A stretch of 64,000 bases of DNA from Bursaphelenchus xylophilus (GCA_904066235.2 CAJFCV020000006.1:6386001-6450000); one strand, 5' to 3'; shown: positions 42,948-53,445, counted from the first letter of the stretch. Numbers and translations are program-made. Notes: generated from the sequence alone by a model not told the origin.

Positions 42948-43322
42948 CTCTTGGCTTGCACTACGAGAAACAGACTTCTTACCGCTGCAAACAGATTAAT
43001 GGAAAAGAATGACTAAAGACCAATGCCATGGGTATCACAATTCTGCGTGGTTTGCGGAAAGTTTGAATTAATGTCGGAAACAAACAAAGCAAAAAGTTTT
43101 AAGCAATGGGACGTGTGATAGATCTAATTGACTTACACTGGAGAACAGGGTTACGACACGCAATTCCTCGGAAATGTAGATCAGTAGTAGCAAAGAACAC
43201 GTATAGGAAAGCATTTACTCAGCCAAAAATTATTCAGAAAACGGAAAGTGGAAAGGAAAGGTGGAGTTATTTACGGAAGTGTTAGCCACAAATAGTGATA
43301 GAGGTTAGGCAACTGGACTGGA
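42948..43322. other. Spacer between the AK5-N-terminal-like gene and the adenylate kinase gene
   Basis: It contains 10 in-frame codons directly upstream of the kinase ATG (KKSVSRSASQ) preceded by a TTTGCAG acceptor, which may receive a spliced leader or an upstream exon. No other gene recognised. Confidence 0.35.
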
Positions 43323-44298
43323 CTAGTCTTCCGACACGGCTTCGGAACCGTCGGAAGCCCCAGAATCACTGTGCGGTTCCGAATGCGGCACTTCCGGCGG
43401 CGCCTCAGACCCATCGGAAACGGTTTCGGTATCCTTGGCAACCTTTTTTCGTTTCTTCTTCCCCTTTTTGGTCGTCTTGGATGACTTTGGGGACTTCGAT
43501 GATCTTCTTGATGATGGTGGTTTCAATGAAGGAACTAGACTACGACGTCTATCCTCACTTGTGTTAGTGGAAATATTCAACTTGGAAGCGTGACCGTACC
43601 TTGAGATTGACTTCTTTCTGGGCTTTTCGACCTCTTCATCTCCAGGGGACTCTTCTGCCGTCGCTTCCACTTCTTTTTTCTTCTTTGGTCTCTTTTCTAA
43701 AATCACGTTAAATTTATAAATTATCTAACTAGTAAGAGTGCAAAAAAATACATTACGGAAAATTGTTTTTAGCTTACTGTTACTCATCCTAGCCGGATTG
43801 GCCGCTAAGCAATGCCCTACACTTCCCCGTCTTGCGTAATCGATTACAGTCGATCTCCGGGGCATTTTATAAGATCCTAAGAATGTCTAAGGTGTTTCGA
43901 GATGTAAAAAAGGAATGTTTCAAAACTAGAAAACCGGAACATGCCCCCAAGCCTGATTGTTGTATTATATAAAGAACCATGTTTCCCTTATTTTGCCCAC
44001 CTTCTTCTCCTTCTTCTTCTATTTGAGTCTCAGTATGAGGCGTTTTGGTCGGCAGATTGGCTGAGTCCACGAATGTATCCCACCTTACGGTCATATGAGG
44101 ATTGTTTTTGATCTTGGCCAGGGCATTTTCCAGAAAATCCACGGGTCTTTCTGGTTTATTGTAAATTAAACCGGTCATTAGTCCCTGAAAATAAAAGGTC
44201 AATTTATAGCCAGGGATTAATTAATTAACTTATTTCCTCACCTCGAAGAGTTGAGGGATCAGATGATCCTTTAGATATTTCTCGGCCTCAGCCCCCAT
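43323..44298 (-). CDS. RIIa/DPY-30-like docking-domain protein equivalent to the AK5 N-terminus, with basic/Ser-rich tail
   Basis: ATG 44298 gives MGAEAEKYLKDHLIPQLFE, spliced to GLMTGLIYNKPERPVDFLEN and then HMTVRWDTFV. This matches the N-terminal region of vertebrate AK5 (YLxRREIPQLFExLLxGLMxxKPxxPVxYLE ... KWDTF), an RIIa-like dimerisation/docking fold found in AK5 and AK8. An acidic stretch (QIEEEGEEGG) follows. Later exons carry RRSTVIDYARRGSVGHCL and a tail of alternating Lys/Arg, Ser and Glu (KKGKKKRKKVAKDTETVS; GSEAVSED end). The junction to the exon at 43770-43866 is uncertain because the only frame-keeping donor is weak. It has its own stop 376 bp upstream of the kinase start, so the docking domain and kinase domains appear to be in separate ORFs or alternative transcripts. 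Confidence 0.55.
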
Positions 44299-44460
44299 CC
44301 CACACGGAAATGGCTTCTACCCCGGACTATTATCAGGTTAATGCGTCCGGAACAAGACCCTTTCGTTGGCGGTTGACCACTCCGGAAGTCTGCACGAATC
44401 CCCTTCCAAACGGCGGATTCACAACATTCTTGACTATATACTCTACTGCGTCTCCATGTG

Positions 44461-44582
44461 TTACTCAGTTATTCTGTAAACGACATAGATGGTTGCCATG
44501 ACTCCGGGAATAATCTCGTCCTTCTCGGCCGCCCGGAGCACATTTGATAAAAAGGGAAAGTTCCGCAGATTGCTCACCACGC
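44461..44582 (-). CDS. Orphan terminal exon, unknown protein
   Basis: After a TTTTTTAG acceptor, 39 codons run to a TAA at 44461: VVSNLRNFPFLSNVLRAAEK, then DEIIPGVMATIYVVYRITE. It looks protein-like (helical, mixed charge), and the frame is clean, but no upstream exon is recognisable because the next 1.3 kb is repeat. It may belong to a gene disrupted by insertions or to a longer model of the AK5-N-terminal-like gene. Confidence 0.3.
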
Positions 44583-44911
44583 CTAAAAAATGAAAATTCT
44601 ATTTGAGCTTCCCCGAAAAATTAGAAGACCGTGCGCTTTGCGCACGGTAAATAGAACCCTAATCTAAGCTTAGGCTAGGGTGACAAGGAAAGAACCCCAA
44701 CTAAGAGGGGTTCCGGATAAATTCAAATTTTTTTTAGGACATGATGCTCGGCCACGCGTTTCGGTCATATGGAATTTTATGTCCAAGACAGGATACGACG
44801 TGTCCTGAACGGTACAATGGAAAAAACCATTCGTCTCGCGTAGTTTTTGCTCATTGTGATGAAAAAAATTGCTATGGCCGAAAATCATTGCCGAAAAAAT
44901 TTGAATTTACC
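44583..44911. repeat. Repeat-rich sequence with a perfect 9-bp hairpin
   Basis: ACCGTGCGC (44628-44636), a 3-nt loop, and GCGCACGGT (44640-44648) form a perfect hairpin, followed by the palindrome CTAAGCTTAG near 44664. No gene recognised. Confidence 0.4.
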
Positions 44912-45250
44912 TGGAACCCGCGACGCTCCGATTTTCTTTAAATTTTGCACACACGTCAGGCACAGGCCTACAAAGTCCTGAAAGTTTTAGCTCGCGATTG
45001 CAGGTGCAGCCGAGATATTCTACAATCTTGCAAACGAGAGAAGCGAAACGCAGTCAACGGGTTTTTTCCAACTTCGTTTCTGCAATGCGCGAGTTACTTC
45101 GGAACATAAAGTTTGCACAGTGCATTTTTTCGCAATCGCCGCTGCGACTTCCCGTTTTTGCACTAGCGACATATCAGTCTCGCAAACAAAATATCTAAAT
45201 TCGTGCCAAGTTTTATCAAAATCTGAGCGTCGCACTTGGGATACTTCTCC
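44912..45250. mobile_element. Diverged relative of the nested CAGGGGAAGTACT element
   Basis: It contains GCGACGCTCCGATTTTCTTT and, at the other end, the complement of an AGTGCGACGCTCAGATTTT segment, as in 33715-34158. The terminal nucleotides have decayed and no target duplication is visible. Confidence 0.55.
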
Positions 45251-45356
45251 GGTAAGTTTAACATTGCCTGAGCCTAGTCAACTTTTCACTGTATTTACAA
45301 AATGCATTTTGCAAAAATGTCGTCCACAGGTTAAAGCCCCTTTCATGGCGCTACGG

Positions 45357-45848
45357 CGTTTCGGGTCAGGGACAGCTCGGTTCGCGACAGTTCGGGTCAA
45401 CGATACCGTTTAATGTTTTCGCTTCGGGACTAGGAAAAAGGAATTTTTGTGGAGAATCGATCTGAATGAGCAAATAATAAATTCGTATACATTATTTATG
45501 CCTATAACTGAAAGCACCGGATTTAAACGCAGACAGTACCAGAGGTTTGAGTAAGAAGGGTGATTGTATGCAAACAACAAGTAAATCACTCCATTTCTTG
45601 TTTTTGGACATGGGTTTATCAAATTCCACGGCTGAATGTTAGGATAAGACGTATCGTACACGTAAACGTGAAAATTTTGCTCAAATTCTCCAAAAAAATC
45701 TTTTTCCTAGTCCCGAAGCGAAAACATTTCAAAATTTCGTTCGATTTTCACAAAAATTCTTTTTTCCAGTCCCGAAGCGAAAAAATTTTAACGAGACCGT
45801 TTAAAAACGGTCTCGTTGTCCCGAACTGTCCCTGGCCCGAAAAGTCAG
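45357..45848. mobile_element. ~490-bp inverted-repeat element (CGGGTCAGGGACAG ends)
   Basis: The left arm TCGGGTCAGGGACAG...ACGATACCGTTT...TTTCGCTTCGGGACTAGGAA is mirrored on the right (TTCCTAGTCCCGAAGCGAAA and CTGTCCCTGGCCCGA). The right arm additionally duplicates the TCCCGAAGCGAAAA block and has a short ACGAGACCGTTT hairpin. No ORF of note. Confidence 0.6.
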
Positions 45849-46014
45849 GACGCGCCTTTCATTTCCCCAAGGCTTGATTATTTTAAGGGTAGTGGCCAAT
45901 TAAAAAAAACGGAGGATTCGATCTTGTTTATGTATACATGCATAAAATGGTGAGTGGATAATTCAACTTTGGATATGTTAAACATAATAACATGGTTATG
46001 TACAATATAAATGA

Positions 46015-47636
46015 TTACGCGCGACCTCTCTTATTCTTCTTGGACTTGACGGCGTCACCCACTTCGTTGACGAATTGAGATTCTTTTCCAACTCCACCAT
46101 GGAAGGTGTGATTTCCAGCATCTACATCAGTGTCAGCCACAATTCCCTCTTTCTTGTCCACAGAGTAAGTTGAATTGGCTCCATAGGCGGTGTTGTTAGC
46201 GAGGATTGCTGCTTGGGCTGAAAGTTGGAGACGAATTAACATAGATAATTACACATTAAAACACTAACGTAAAGCCAAATCGTCTTATTACAACCAATGT
46301 GAACTAGGGTTCGGAAAATTCGGGTATTTATAAAATTAGCCTAAATTAGTCCAATATAGTACCAATATGAAGTCGTTAATGAATAAGTGGCAAGTTATTC
46401 ATTAACCTAATCATGTTTGGAGTGATATTCTCTATTTTCCCAACTACTACAAACAAAACTAGTACTTTAACAATCAAAAAGTTTAGCAATCCAATATTTG
46501 GCAGTCAGATTTTCAATTTTTCCCCGTTTATTTTCCGACTCCGGCCAAGTAAATTTCAACCTTACAACTAGGGTTCGGACGGGGTATATACCCGGGGTAT
46601 ATTCCCGGGTATATACCCAAATACCCGAAAGGCCGGAAATTTTCGGGTATTTATGGGTATATTCAAATTACTTTTGCATTCAAAAAATGTAAAAAAAAGT
46701 CAATTTTTGTCATAAAAAATCAATAAATGTTGACGTTTTGTCATAATTTGTTCTTTGCTGCTCAAAACTTGGTTCTAAGGTTAAAACTTACTTGGCCGGA
46801 GTCGGAAAATGAACGGGAAAAAATTCTAAACCAGGCTGCCAAATATTGGATTGCTAAACTTCTTCATTGTTAAAGTACTAGTTTCGTTTGTTGTAGTTGG
46901 GAAAATAAAAAATATCACTCCAAACATGATTAGGTTAATGAATAAGTTGCCACTTATTCATTAACGACTTTATATTGGTACTATATTGGACTAATTTAGG
47001 CTAATTTTATAAATACCCGAATATACCCGAGATTTCGGGTATATACCCGGGTATATAGCCGCGTGGTGAATATACCCGAATTTTCTGAACCCTACTTACG
47101 ACCAAGTTTTGAGAGGCAAAAAACAAATTACGACAAAATGTCAACATTTATTGATTTTTTATGACAAAACTCGACTTTTTCTAAAAATTTTTTGAATGCA
47201 AAAGTAATTTGAATATACCCATAAATATCCGAAAATTTCCGGCCTCTCGGGTATTTGGGTATATACCCCGTCCGAACCCTAATGTGAACTGTAAAACCAC
47301 TATTTTCAAGCTAATTAAAGTAATATCACTCACGTTTTAAAGCCAAGCTGCCATTCTTCGAAGTCACTTCAAGACCGGAACTTCCACCGTATCCAAGAAT
47401 ATTTATATTCGAGTTGACACCAGCATTCACCGTCCCGTCTTCTTCTTTGTCGACGTTTATCTGGCCAAATGGAAGGGGAATTTTGAATGCATCTGCAATC
47501 GAAAAAAACTAACATTGCTCTAATCGTAAATGGGAAAACGTGAATCTCTGATCTCGCAAAACAGTAAAGCCCCTAAAAACCACTTACATGTGATTGCAAC
47601 GCCGACAACGGCAAAGAGGAACACCTTGGAGTACAT
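46015..47636 (-). CDS. Small secreted nematode protein, function unknown
   Basis: Exons 47588-47636, 47334-47492 and 46015-46217 give 136 aa. The N-terminus MYSKVFLFAVVGVAITYA is a clear signal peptide. The mature part is rich in Asn, Gly and Val with a repeating character (INVDKEEDGTVNAGVNSNIN, then GNHTFHGGVGKE) and two or three N-glycosylation sites (NNT, NST, NHT). The C-terminus is strongly basic, KSKKNKRGRA. No cysteine remains in the mature protein. I do not recognise the family; small secreted proteins of this kind are common in nematodes. Intron 2 (46218-47333) is 1.1 kb because of a nested hAT-like insertion. Confidence 0.7.
46305..47281. mobile_element. hAT-like inverted-repeat element with perfect 8-bp target duplication, split by a second copy
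   Basis: It begins TAGGGTTCGGAAAATTCGGG and ends CCCCGTCCGAACCCTA, flanked by a perfect direct repeat ATGTGAAC (46297-46304 and 47282-47289). Eight-bp duplications are characteristic of the hAT superfamily. Without the internal insertion it would be about 443 bp. No transposase. Confidence 0.85.
46569..47094. mobile_element. Second, inverted copy of the same hAT-like element nested in the first
   Basis: It starts TAGGGTTCGGACGGGGTATA and ends ATTTTCTGAACCCTA. Flanking 8-mers are CTTACAAC (46561-46568) and CTTACGAC (47095-47102), matching at 7 of 8. Its sequence is the reverse complement of the interrupted outer element, producing an A-B-A'-B' arrangement. Confidence 0.8.
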
Positions 47637-47718
47637 CTTTGATAAAAACTTACGGATGAAAAGGCATCAGACGGCGAAAAAATGATACCGATCTTCTCAT
47701 CGAAAAACTGTAGTTTGC

Positions 47719-49165
47719 CTATGGCAAAACTGTTTGTTTTGCACCCTGCAGCAAGCACACGATGCATCGTCTCTTTTGATATTTAGGGTTCGCCTCTCCA
47801 CGACGAAATATTTCATTGCCAAAAAGCATTGGCATTTTGCAAAAATTGCAATAAAAATAATGTGAACGGTTTCCATAGCATGTTATGCTACACGGTATAT
47901 GGTCAAACTGATTTCTTTTGTTATGCATACCTAATTTCCAATTTATATCCAGGGTTCCCCTTTCTGTTTCTATCCTCTTAGTCAACGTTGCGCCAAAAAA
48001 GTCGGCACAAGCGGCCTTCAGAAAATCTTGAATCTGGCCCCGTATAACAACATAACGGGAACAATGCTTGTGTGTGTTAGCGTTGCCGACACGATCCAAC
48101 AACCTCATGTTTAATTTAGTGATCTTGGTGTCCTTGTCCCCTTCGATAACCACTGTTGTCGTATTGGAGGCGCCAAATTGTTTGAACTTGTTTTCCTTCT
48201 ACAAGGAGATTAAGTCAATTTTCATATAATTAATCATTTGCAAGCCACAAAAGAATAGCTCACAATCAGATCCTTTATTTGTATCTTCAGCACCTCTATG
48301 GCACTCAACTTGGAGCGAACTACCATAAACTGTTTAGGTCCGTCGGATGTGATAGCTGTCTTTTCCTTGATCTCGACCGGGTATTTAATGGAAATGGCGT
48401 TTGCAGCTTCCCGCAATTCCGGTACAGAAGAGAAGATTGACTTCAGAGGGCCACTGCGCATTACTTTCTGCTACTTTGCGTAAGCAATACCGAGGAAGTG
48501 GCGGATCGCCAGACATTCATAGCCATGAATCTTTGACGGCCGGAGATCCACTGATGATACAACTTCTTTTTGCAACTGTTGTATTCCTGCTTCACTGCCA
48601 CCCAAGAAAGTAACATTGTTTAAGAGGTTGTTGAGCCTGTAATCAGTTATTATGGTTGCGCAATGAGAGTATATTCAGGCTCCAATTTTAAAGTTTACCG
48701 GAGTCGTTTTGCCCATCTTGATATATGGTTTAATGTTCTGACCAGCGCTCTTCTTAAATCCTTTATATCCCCGGAGCTGATGGCTTTTGCGAGCCAGTTC
48801 CCCCACTTAATTTTGAAGCTTTTTGTAAGCTTTGATGGTATAATCGAGTCATTTTATCCAAGCTTCGATCATACACATTTAATTTGTCTTGGAGGTCCTT
48901 ATTATGCAATTCGAGTGTCGCCTTGTCAGCTGCGAGTGAACGCAATTGTTCGTTTTGATCGGTGGAGTTATTTGCAACTTAAATTGAAGGTAAAAAGAAC
49001 CGTTAAATATCAACATATCTCTTCCAACTTGTTCAACTGCTTTAATAGCACCGCTTTCTCCCCAGTTAAAACTCGGTATTTAGTTTCCAGTGCGTAAAGA
49101 CGTTGAAAGACAACCAAATGACAAATATGAGTCCCATCTGGGTTCATATTTCCACAAATACTCAT
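47719..49165 (-). CDS. Uncharacterised coiled-coil protein with C-terminal Cys4 motif; in-frame TAG or 27-nt intron
   Basis: Exons 49015-49165, 48877-48977, 48699-48805, 48264-48636 and 47719-48198 join with all phases consistent (404 codons). The N-terminus (from ATG 49165, MSICGNMNPDGTHICHL) leads to a coiled coil: ETKYRVLTGEKAVLLKQLNK then ADKATLELHNKDLQDKLN. The middle has basic helices (RRALVRTLNHISRWAKRLRL) and an alpha/beta-looking segment (TFLGGSEAGIQQLQKEVV; RYVVIRGQIQDFLKAACADF). The C-terminus has C-x2-C...C-x2-C (YCNFCKMPMLFG and RRCIVCLLQ), a possible zinc knuckle. At 48471-48473 an in-frame TAG interrupts exon 4; removing 48464-48490 as a 27-nt GT-AG intron would bypass it. I do not recognise the family. 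Confidence 0.55.
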
Positions 49166-50269
49166 TTTATTGGTAGAATATGACAAATATGACAATCTTT
49201 TTTATAATTATTTTATTTATTTATTTGCAGAATGCCAAGGTTTTTTTCATTTTGGCAAAAAACCCGGGAAACTGGTTTTGTTCTACGGATAGATGATGTA
49301 TAACTCTAAAACAAGTAGGAACCGGTCTTTGTTTTTTGCTTGTTTATTGATAGTGGCATGATACTTCTCATGGGCCTAGTTCTGTATTTTCCTGAACTAA
49401 AACTTTTATGTTAGGCCACTGCAAAGGATTGTAATATTTGCCTTCTTTGAAGACCTGTATCTCAAAATAGAATCCGGCTAGAAGCACGACTATACTCTTG
49501 GAAGACAGACAAGCGTCCATTCTTTCTTATACACTCTTCACCGAATTCCTAGATTGTTGCTGATTGCATGAAACCATCGCATCTTTATGAACATCCATTT
49601 TGTAACGAAATGTCGCAAAAATTCAACTGAAAGCTCGAGGTTCTCGCAAAACCTGTTTTAAAATTATGTTGTCCATGGCTTCTGATAAAAAATTTCTTCT
49701 CGATTGGCTGACGAGATAATACTTGAGTATAACATGGAGGCTGGCCTTGAAAAAAGTAACGATCATAAAAATGGGGGTTATTTTTCTGTAAATTACAATG
49801 GTGTAACCTAATGGTGTAACCTTTTTTTCACGTCATGTTGTGGGGTATCGAAATTGGTGACACCAAGAGATCTATTAAATTAAATTTCTTGTTTCCTTTT
49901 ATGGTCAATTGTGTGTAGTGGGTGATACTTGATTTAATAATCAGGCTATATAAGATTCGTCGGGGCTTTTGCAAGCGGGTTTTTTGAAAAAGTTGACGGT
50001 TTTTTGTCCTTCCAAAAATTTTACATCGACAGTTGTTACACGCTAAGACATAAAAGCGCTCCGGTGGTTACACCATTAGATAATAGCAATAATTCTCTAC
50101 AAAATGGTATTTGACTCGGTACGAATTCGAGATCGCAATCAGAAGCAAGCCTTATTGTAAATATTTATTCTATGGACTAGACAAAGATTAATTCGAGCAG
50201 TAAGAAATATATGGACAGCTATTTACACCTCCCCGAAAATCCCCGGTGCAACCTTTCGTGCGCCGATTT
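49166..50269. other. Intergenic AT-rich region with a small inverted repeat
   Basis: GGTGTAACCTAATGGTGTAACC (about 49799-49820) faces GGTTACACCATTA (about 50064-50076), suggesting a short inverted-repeat element of about 285 bp. A minus-strand polyA signal (AATAAA, about 50163) serves the next gene. No other gene recognised. Confidence 0.4.
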
Positions 50270-53200
50270 TTAGTTTGACTTTTGGCTTTTTTTGGCCAAA
50301 CACCGGTATTCTTTATACAATCTGTTGAGGTCATCTGAAAGACAGAACTGTGAATAACAATATTAAAGAGGAAACACATGAAATTCTTAAAGGAGAGGAA
50401 TTGTTGCGGATGTATGGACTTGCTTCGGAGACCGAAATCGAGAGCTCGTAATCCTTTGTTTTAAGATTTTCTGAAAGTAAATTGATGAAGAAGGATCAAC
50501 AAGATAGTCTGCTTTTAAAGACATCGAGAGAAGTTGAATCAGCTGGCAACAGTGGTGTGCGGTAGAATTTTGCTATACCATTTTTTGAGTTAAAATAATA
50601 CAGTGAACCATGTTGAGCCACTCTATGAAATAGTTTTGAAAAGTATGTAATGCTGACGCATTTATCACAAATTTACTGATTTGGCGGAAACGGTTTACAA
50701 CGTTCATACTTTTGCAATCAGGACGCTGAAATCATCTGAAAATATGTTCTGAACAATGCTCGTCGTTTTTCTTGTAGACAAGATTTGGTCAGGATTACTG
50801 TAACGTGATGATTTTGGAACTATGTACATCAAAAATTACAAAAAATAGTAATTTTCTCCCCGATTTCACGCGATTTCATGAAATATAGCTAATATTAAAC
50901 TGCGTTTTGTGAACTGGTTCCGGTTTAGGATTACTGTAACATCGATTTTTTATCGAAAATTCAGAAATAATTGATGTTTCCGAACGTTTCATGGAATACT
51001 TTTACACAGCCATGGCTAGGATAAACGGCTGCACCGCACTGATACGAATTCCAGCTCCACGGGTACCATATGTATAAGGTGCCATCTTTTAGTTTTATTA
51101 GAATCTTTTATCTGTTCTAACTTTTGAGGGTGAAATCAACAAATAACTCCAATATAGACACAAAATACCGACATAACTAAACTTCCCAGCTTTCATAATA
51201 GCAGAATGTAAAAAAATATACCATGAAATCGCGGACTCCCTGTTCGGAGACATCGATTTTTCCCGAATTTGCAAAGAAATAAAAATCGATTCTGCAGTAA
51301 CCCTGACTCTGATCAAGTTCATAAAACGTGGCTTAATGTTATTTATACATGATACTAAAATCCTCTTTACCGCGTTCTGTAGCTCCAAGCGGCCGTTATG
51401 ATATACTAAGGGTAGGGGTGTTATGCAAAAATATGCAAATTTCACTGGAAAGACGACGCCGTAATACAATGTGCGGTAGCTGTCCGATGCGGAATTCAAT
51501 CCTGATTCCGAATATGGAAAGAAGTTTCATAAAATCGCATGAAATCGGTGTCAAAATGACGATTTTTTTGTAATTTTTGATGTGCATAGTTCCAAAATCA
51601 TCACGTTACAGTAATCTTGATCAAATTGTATCAACAAGAGAAATTACGAGCATCGCTCAAAACATAATATGTTTTGAAGGTTTCAGCCTCTTCGTTTCAA
51701 AAGTATGGACGTTGTTTAATTTGTCATAAATCCGTCATCATGATATATTTTTCACAAGGAAAGTACTTCTATCGGGTATGGAGTTACAGGTCGAGATATA
51801 TATCAAAAAATTCGCAAAAATTTTCTGATTCAGAATATATAAAAATTAGCTGCCTAATTTTGGTCTATCAGCGAGTTTTATCAATAAACGTTTTTCTCGA
51901 GGAAAAAAATCTGCGGCAACAAAACCGCGCTCGGTCTATTCCTTCAGAAGAGAGCGGTGTGGCCGAGTGGATAGAGCACTGGGTTGGAAATCCGAGGGAA
52001 ACGGGTTCGGTTCCTTTTGCCACACTAGAACCCATTTTTTACATTGGAACTACCTTTAAGGTGTAGTTGTAATCCAATTTGATATTTTAAGGCTTGTCAA
52101 GGCCTCAGAATTTAGTTTAGCACAAAACAAAATTTTTTTATTGGTAAAAACACGGTCAAAAAGACACTTGCATGGTGTCGCGAGAAAACTTCTGAGGACA
52201 AAAACATGTCATTAGACCAAAATTAGGCAGCTAATTTATATATATTCTGAATCACAAAATTTTTGCGAATTTTTTGATATATATCTCGACCGGTAATTCC
52301 ACACCCCATAGAAGTACTTTCCTTGTGAGGACAAAAACATGTCATCAGACCAAAATTAGGCAGCTAATTTTTATATATTCTGAATCAGAAAATTTTTGCG
52401 AATTTTTTGATATATATCTCGACCTGTAACTCCACACTCCATAGAAGTACTTTCCTTGTCAAAAATGTTTTACAGAGTGGTTCAAGATGACTCACTGTAT
52501 TATTTTAACTCAAAAAATGGTATATATTAAAATTCTACCGTCACTGCCGACTCAAGTTCTCGCGAATCATTTTTTAAACTATTGCTTACTAAAGAAACAT
52601 CGGGATATTGACAATCCAGAGATCTGTCTTCCCATGGCTGTAAATCCAGAGACCAGGGGCTCCTCGAGGAAACAGAGCCGACCATAATCTCGGTCTTGTT
52701 TTAGAAATGGAAACACAACCTCGACCTCACTTGGTTGATTCAATTGGAATACCTGAGCCGGGGGAGATGGCATCTCTCCTCCTTGCAAAGATGCTGTCAG
52801 TCTGCAATTAATGCGATTTGATATTATATTTAAAGCAATTGCCCGAATTTTAATCACCAAAATATTTACCTTAAAGGGAAATCGGCGGAACTTTGGACCT
52901 TAAAAACAAACATCTGAGCCGAGATATCTGCAGCTCCAATGTCTTCCAACGTTGAATCTGCAGCTTTTCCGAACCTGTCCAGTGTCCTATGTATCCTACA
53001 ATCAGTCCCCGTTGTCTCATTGTGGCGATTAAAGTTCTCCCATTCTATACAAACATAGTACCACGTTCTCTCATTCAGTCCGTCTACTGTAACTTGTTTG
53101 TCGTCATTCAGATTATCTGGATAGAAGATCTTATTTACAGTATCATCATCTTGCTTCAGTGGGATAGCACTGATATACAGAGTGGGAAGGAGGGTCGGGG

Positions 53201-53445
53201 AGAGATGTTCTTTCAGGAATTCGTCCTTTAAAAGGATCCGGAATCCATTCTTTGTGGGATCTATCAATTGGACAGCTCTGGAAGGACAAAACTTTTTTAG
53301 ATTTAAAAGTTTGGGCTTCGGAGTGACTATAAAATACTCACTTAACTGCCAGAAAAGTGCGCTGGTTGTATTTGATTGACGCGCGAACTAGAGGCAGAGC
53401 GTAAACCCATAAAATGAGGATCATTTTCACATTTCGAGGGGCCAT
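50270..53445 (-). CDS. Secreted protein with FN3-like Trp/Cys region, unknown function; intron carries a 2-kb nested transposon
   Basis: Exons 53342-53445, 52870-53277, 52590-52801, 50378-50470 and 50270-50334 total 882 nt (293 aa), with phases agreeing at every junction. Signal peptide: MKMILILWVYALPLVRA-type (MAPRNVKMILILWVYALPLV). The first half contains PTLLPTLYISAIPLKQDDD, then NERTWYYVCIEWENFNRHNE and GTDCRIHR, a pattern like a fibronectin-III strand with Tyr/Trp and a Cys pair. The second half has VEVVFPFLKQDRDYGRLCFL. The last two exons give SEASPYIRNNSSPLRISYDL and a basic end, AKKSQKSN. No membrane segment was found after the signal. The last exons lie 2.1 kb downstream beyond a transposon; if they belonged to another gene this model would be shorter. 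Family not recognised. Confidence 0.55.
51755..52458. mobile_element. Tc5-type element with tRNA-Ser-like core, copy 2, nested and with duplicated right end
   Basis: It starts CAAGGAAAGTACTTCTATCG and ends AAGTACTTTCCTTG, flanked by TCA (51752-51754 and 52459-52461). Comparison with the other arm of the host element shows the uninterrupted sequence TTTTTCAAAA, so the insertion and the 3-bp duplication are well defined. A plus-strand tRNA-like segment lies at the centre. The last 133 bp of the right arm occur twice in tandem (about 52194-52326 and 52327-52458). Confidence 0.85.
51953..52027 (+). other. tRNA-Ser-like segment with Pol III A and B boxes inside element copy 2
   Basis: A box TGGCCGAGTGG at 51960-51970 and B box GGTTCGGTTCC at 52004-52014. 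The anticodon-loop region reads TTGGAAA, which would give anticodon GGA (serine). Acceptor and T stems pair imperfectly, so it is tRNA-derived rather than a proven tRNA gene. The same layout occurs in copy 1 at 9016-9098. Confidence 0.6.

Larger units (their letters stand above)
50550..52546. mobile_element. ~2-kb inverted-repeat element (CAGTG ends) in an intron, interrupted by the tRNA-bearing element
   Basis: The left end CAGTGGTGTGCGGTAGAATT and the complement of the right end share CGGTAGAATTTT and CCATTTTTTGAGTTAAAATA. The arms continue as inverted repeats past ACTCTATGAAATAG and GATTACTGTAACGTGATGAT. The original element was about 1.29 kb; 704 bp plus a 3-bp duplication were added by the insertion at 51755-52458. 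Flanks are AA and CC, so no TA duplication is visible. No transposase recognised. Confidence 0.7.

Noticed and set aside
46561..47289. Telomere-like or minisatellite array suggested by repeated GGGTATATACCC
   Set aside because: The repeats are explained by short palindromic ends of two nested hAT-like copies.
51098..51499. 133-codon minus-strand frame within the 2-kb intronic element, considered as transposase
   Set aside because: No catalytic motif, and it lies within inverted repeat sequence.
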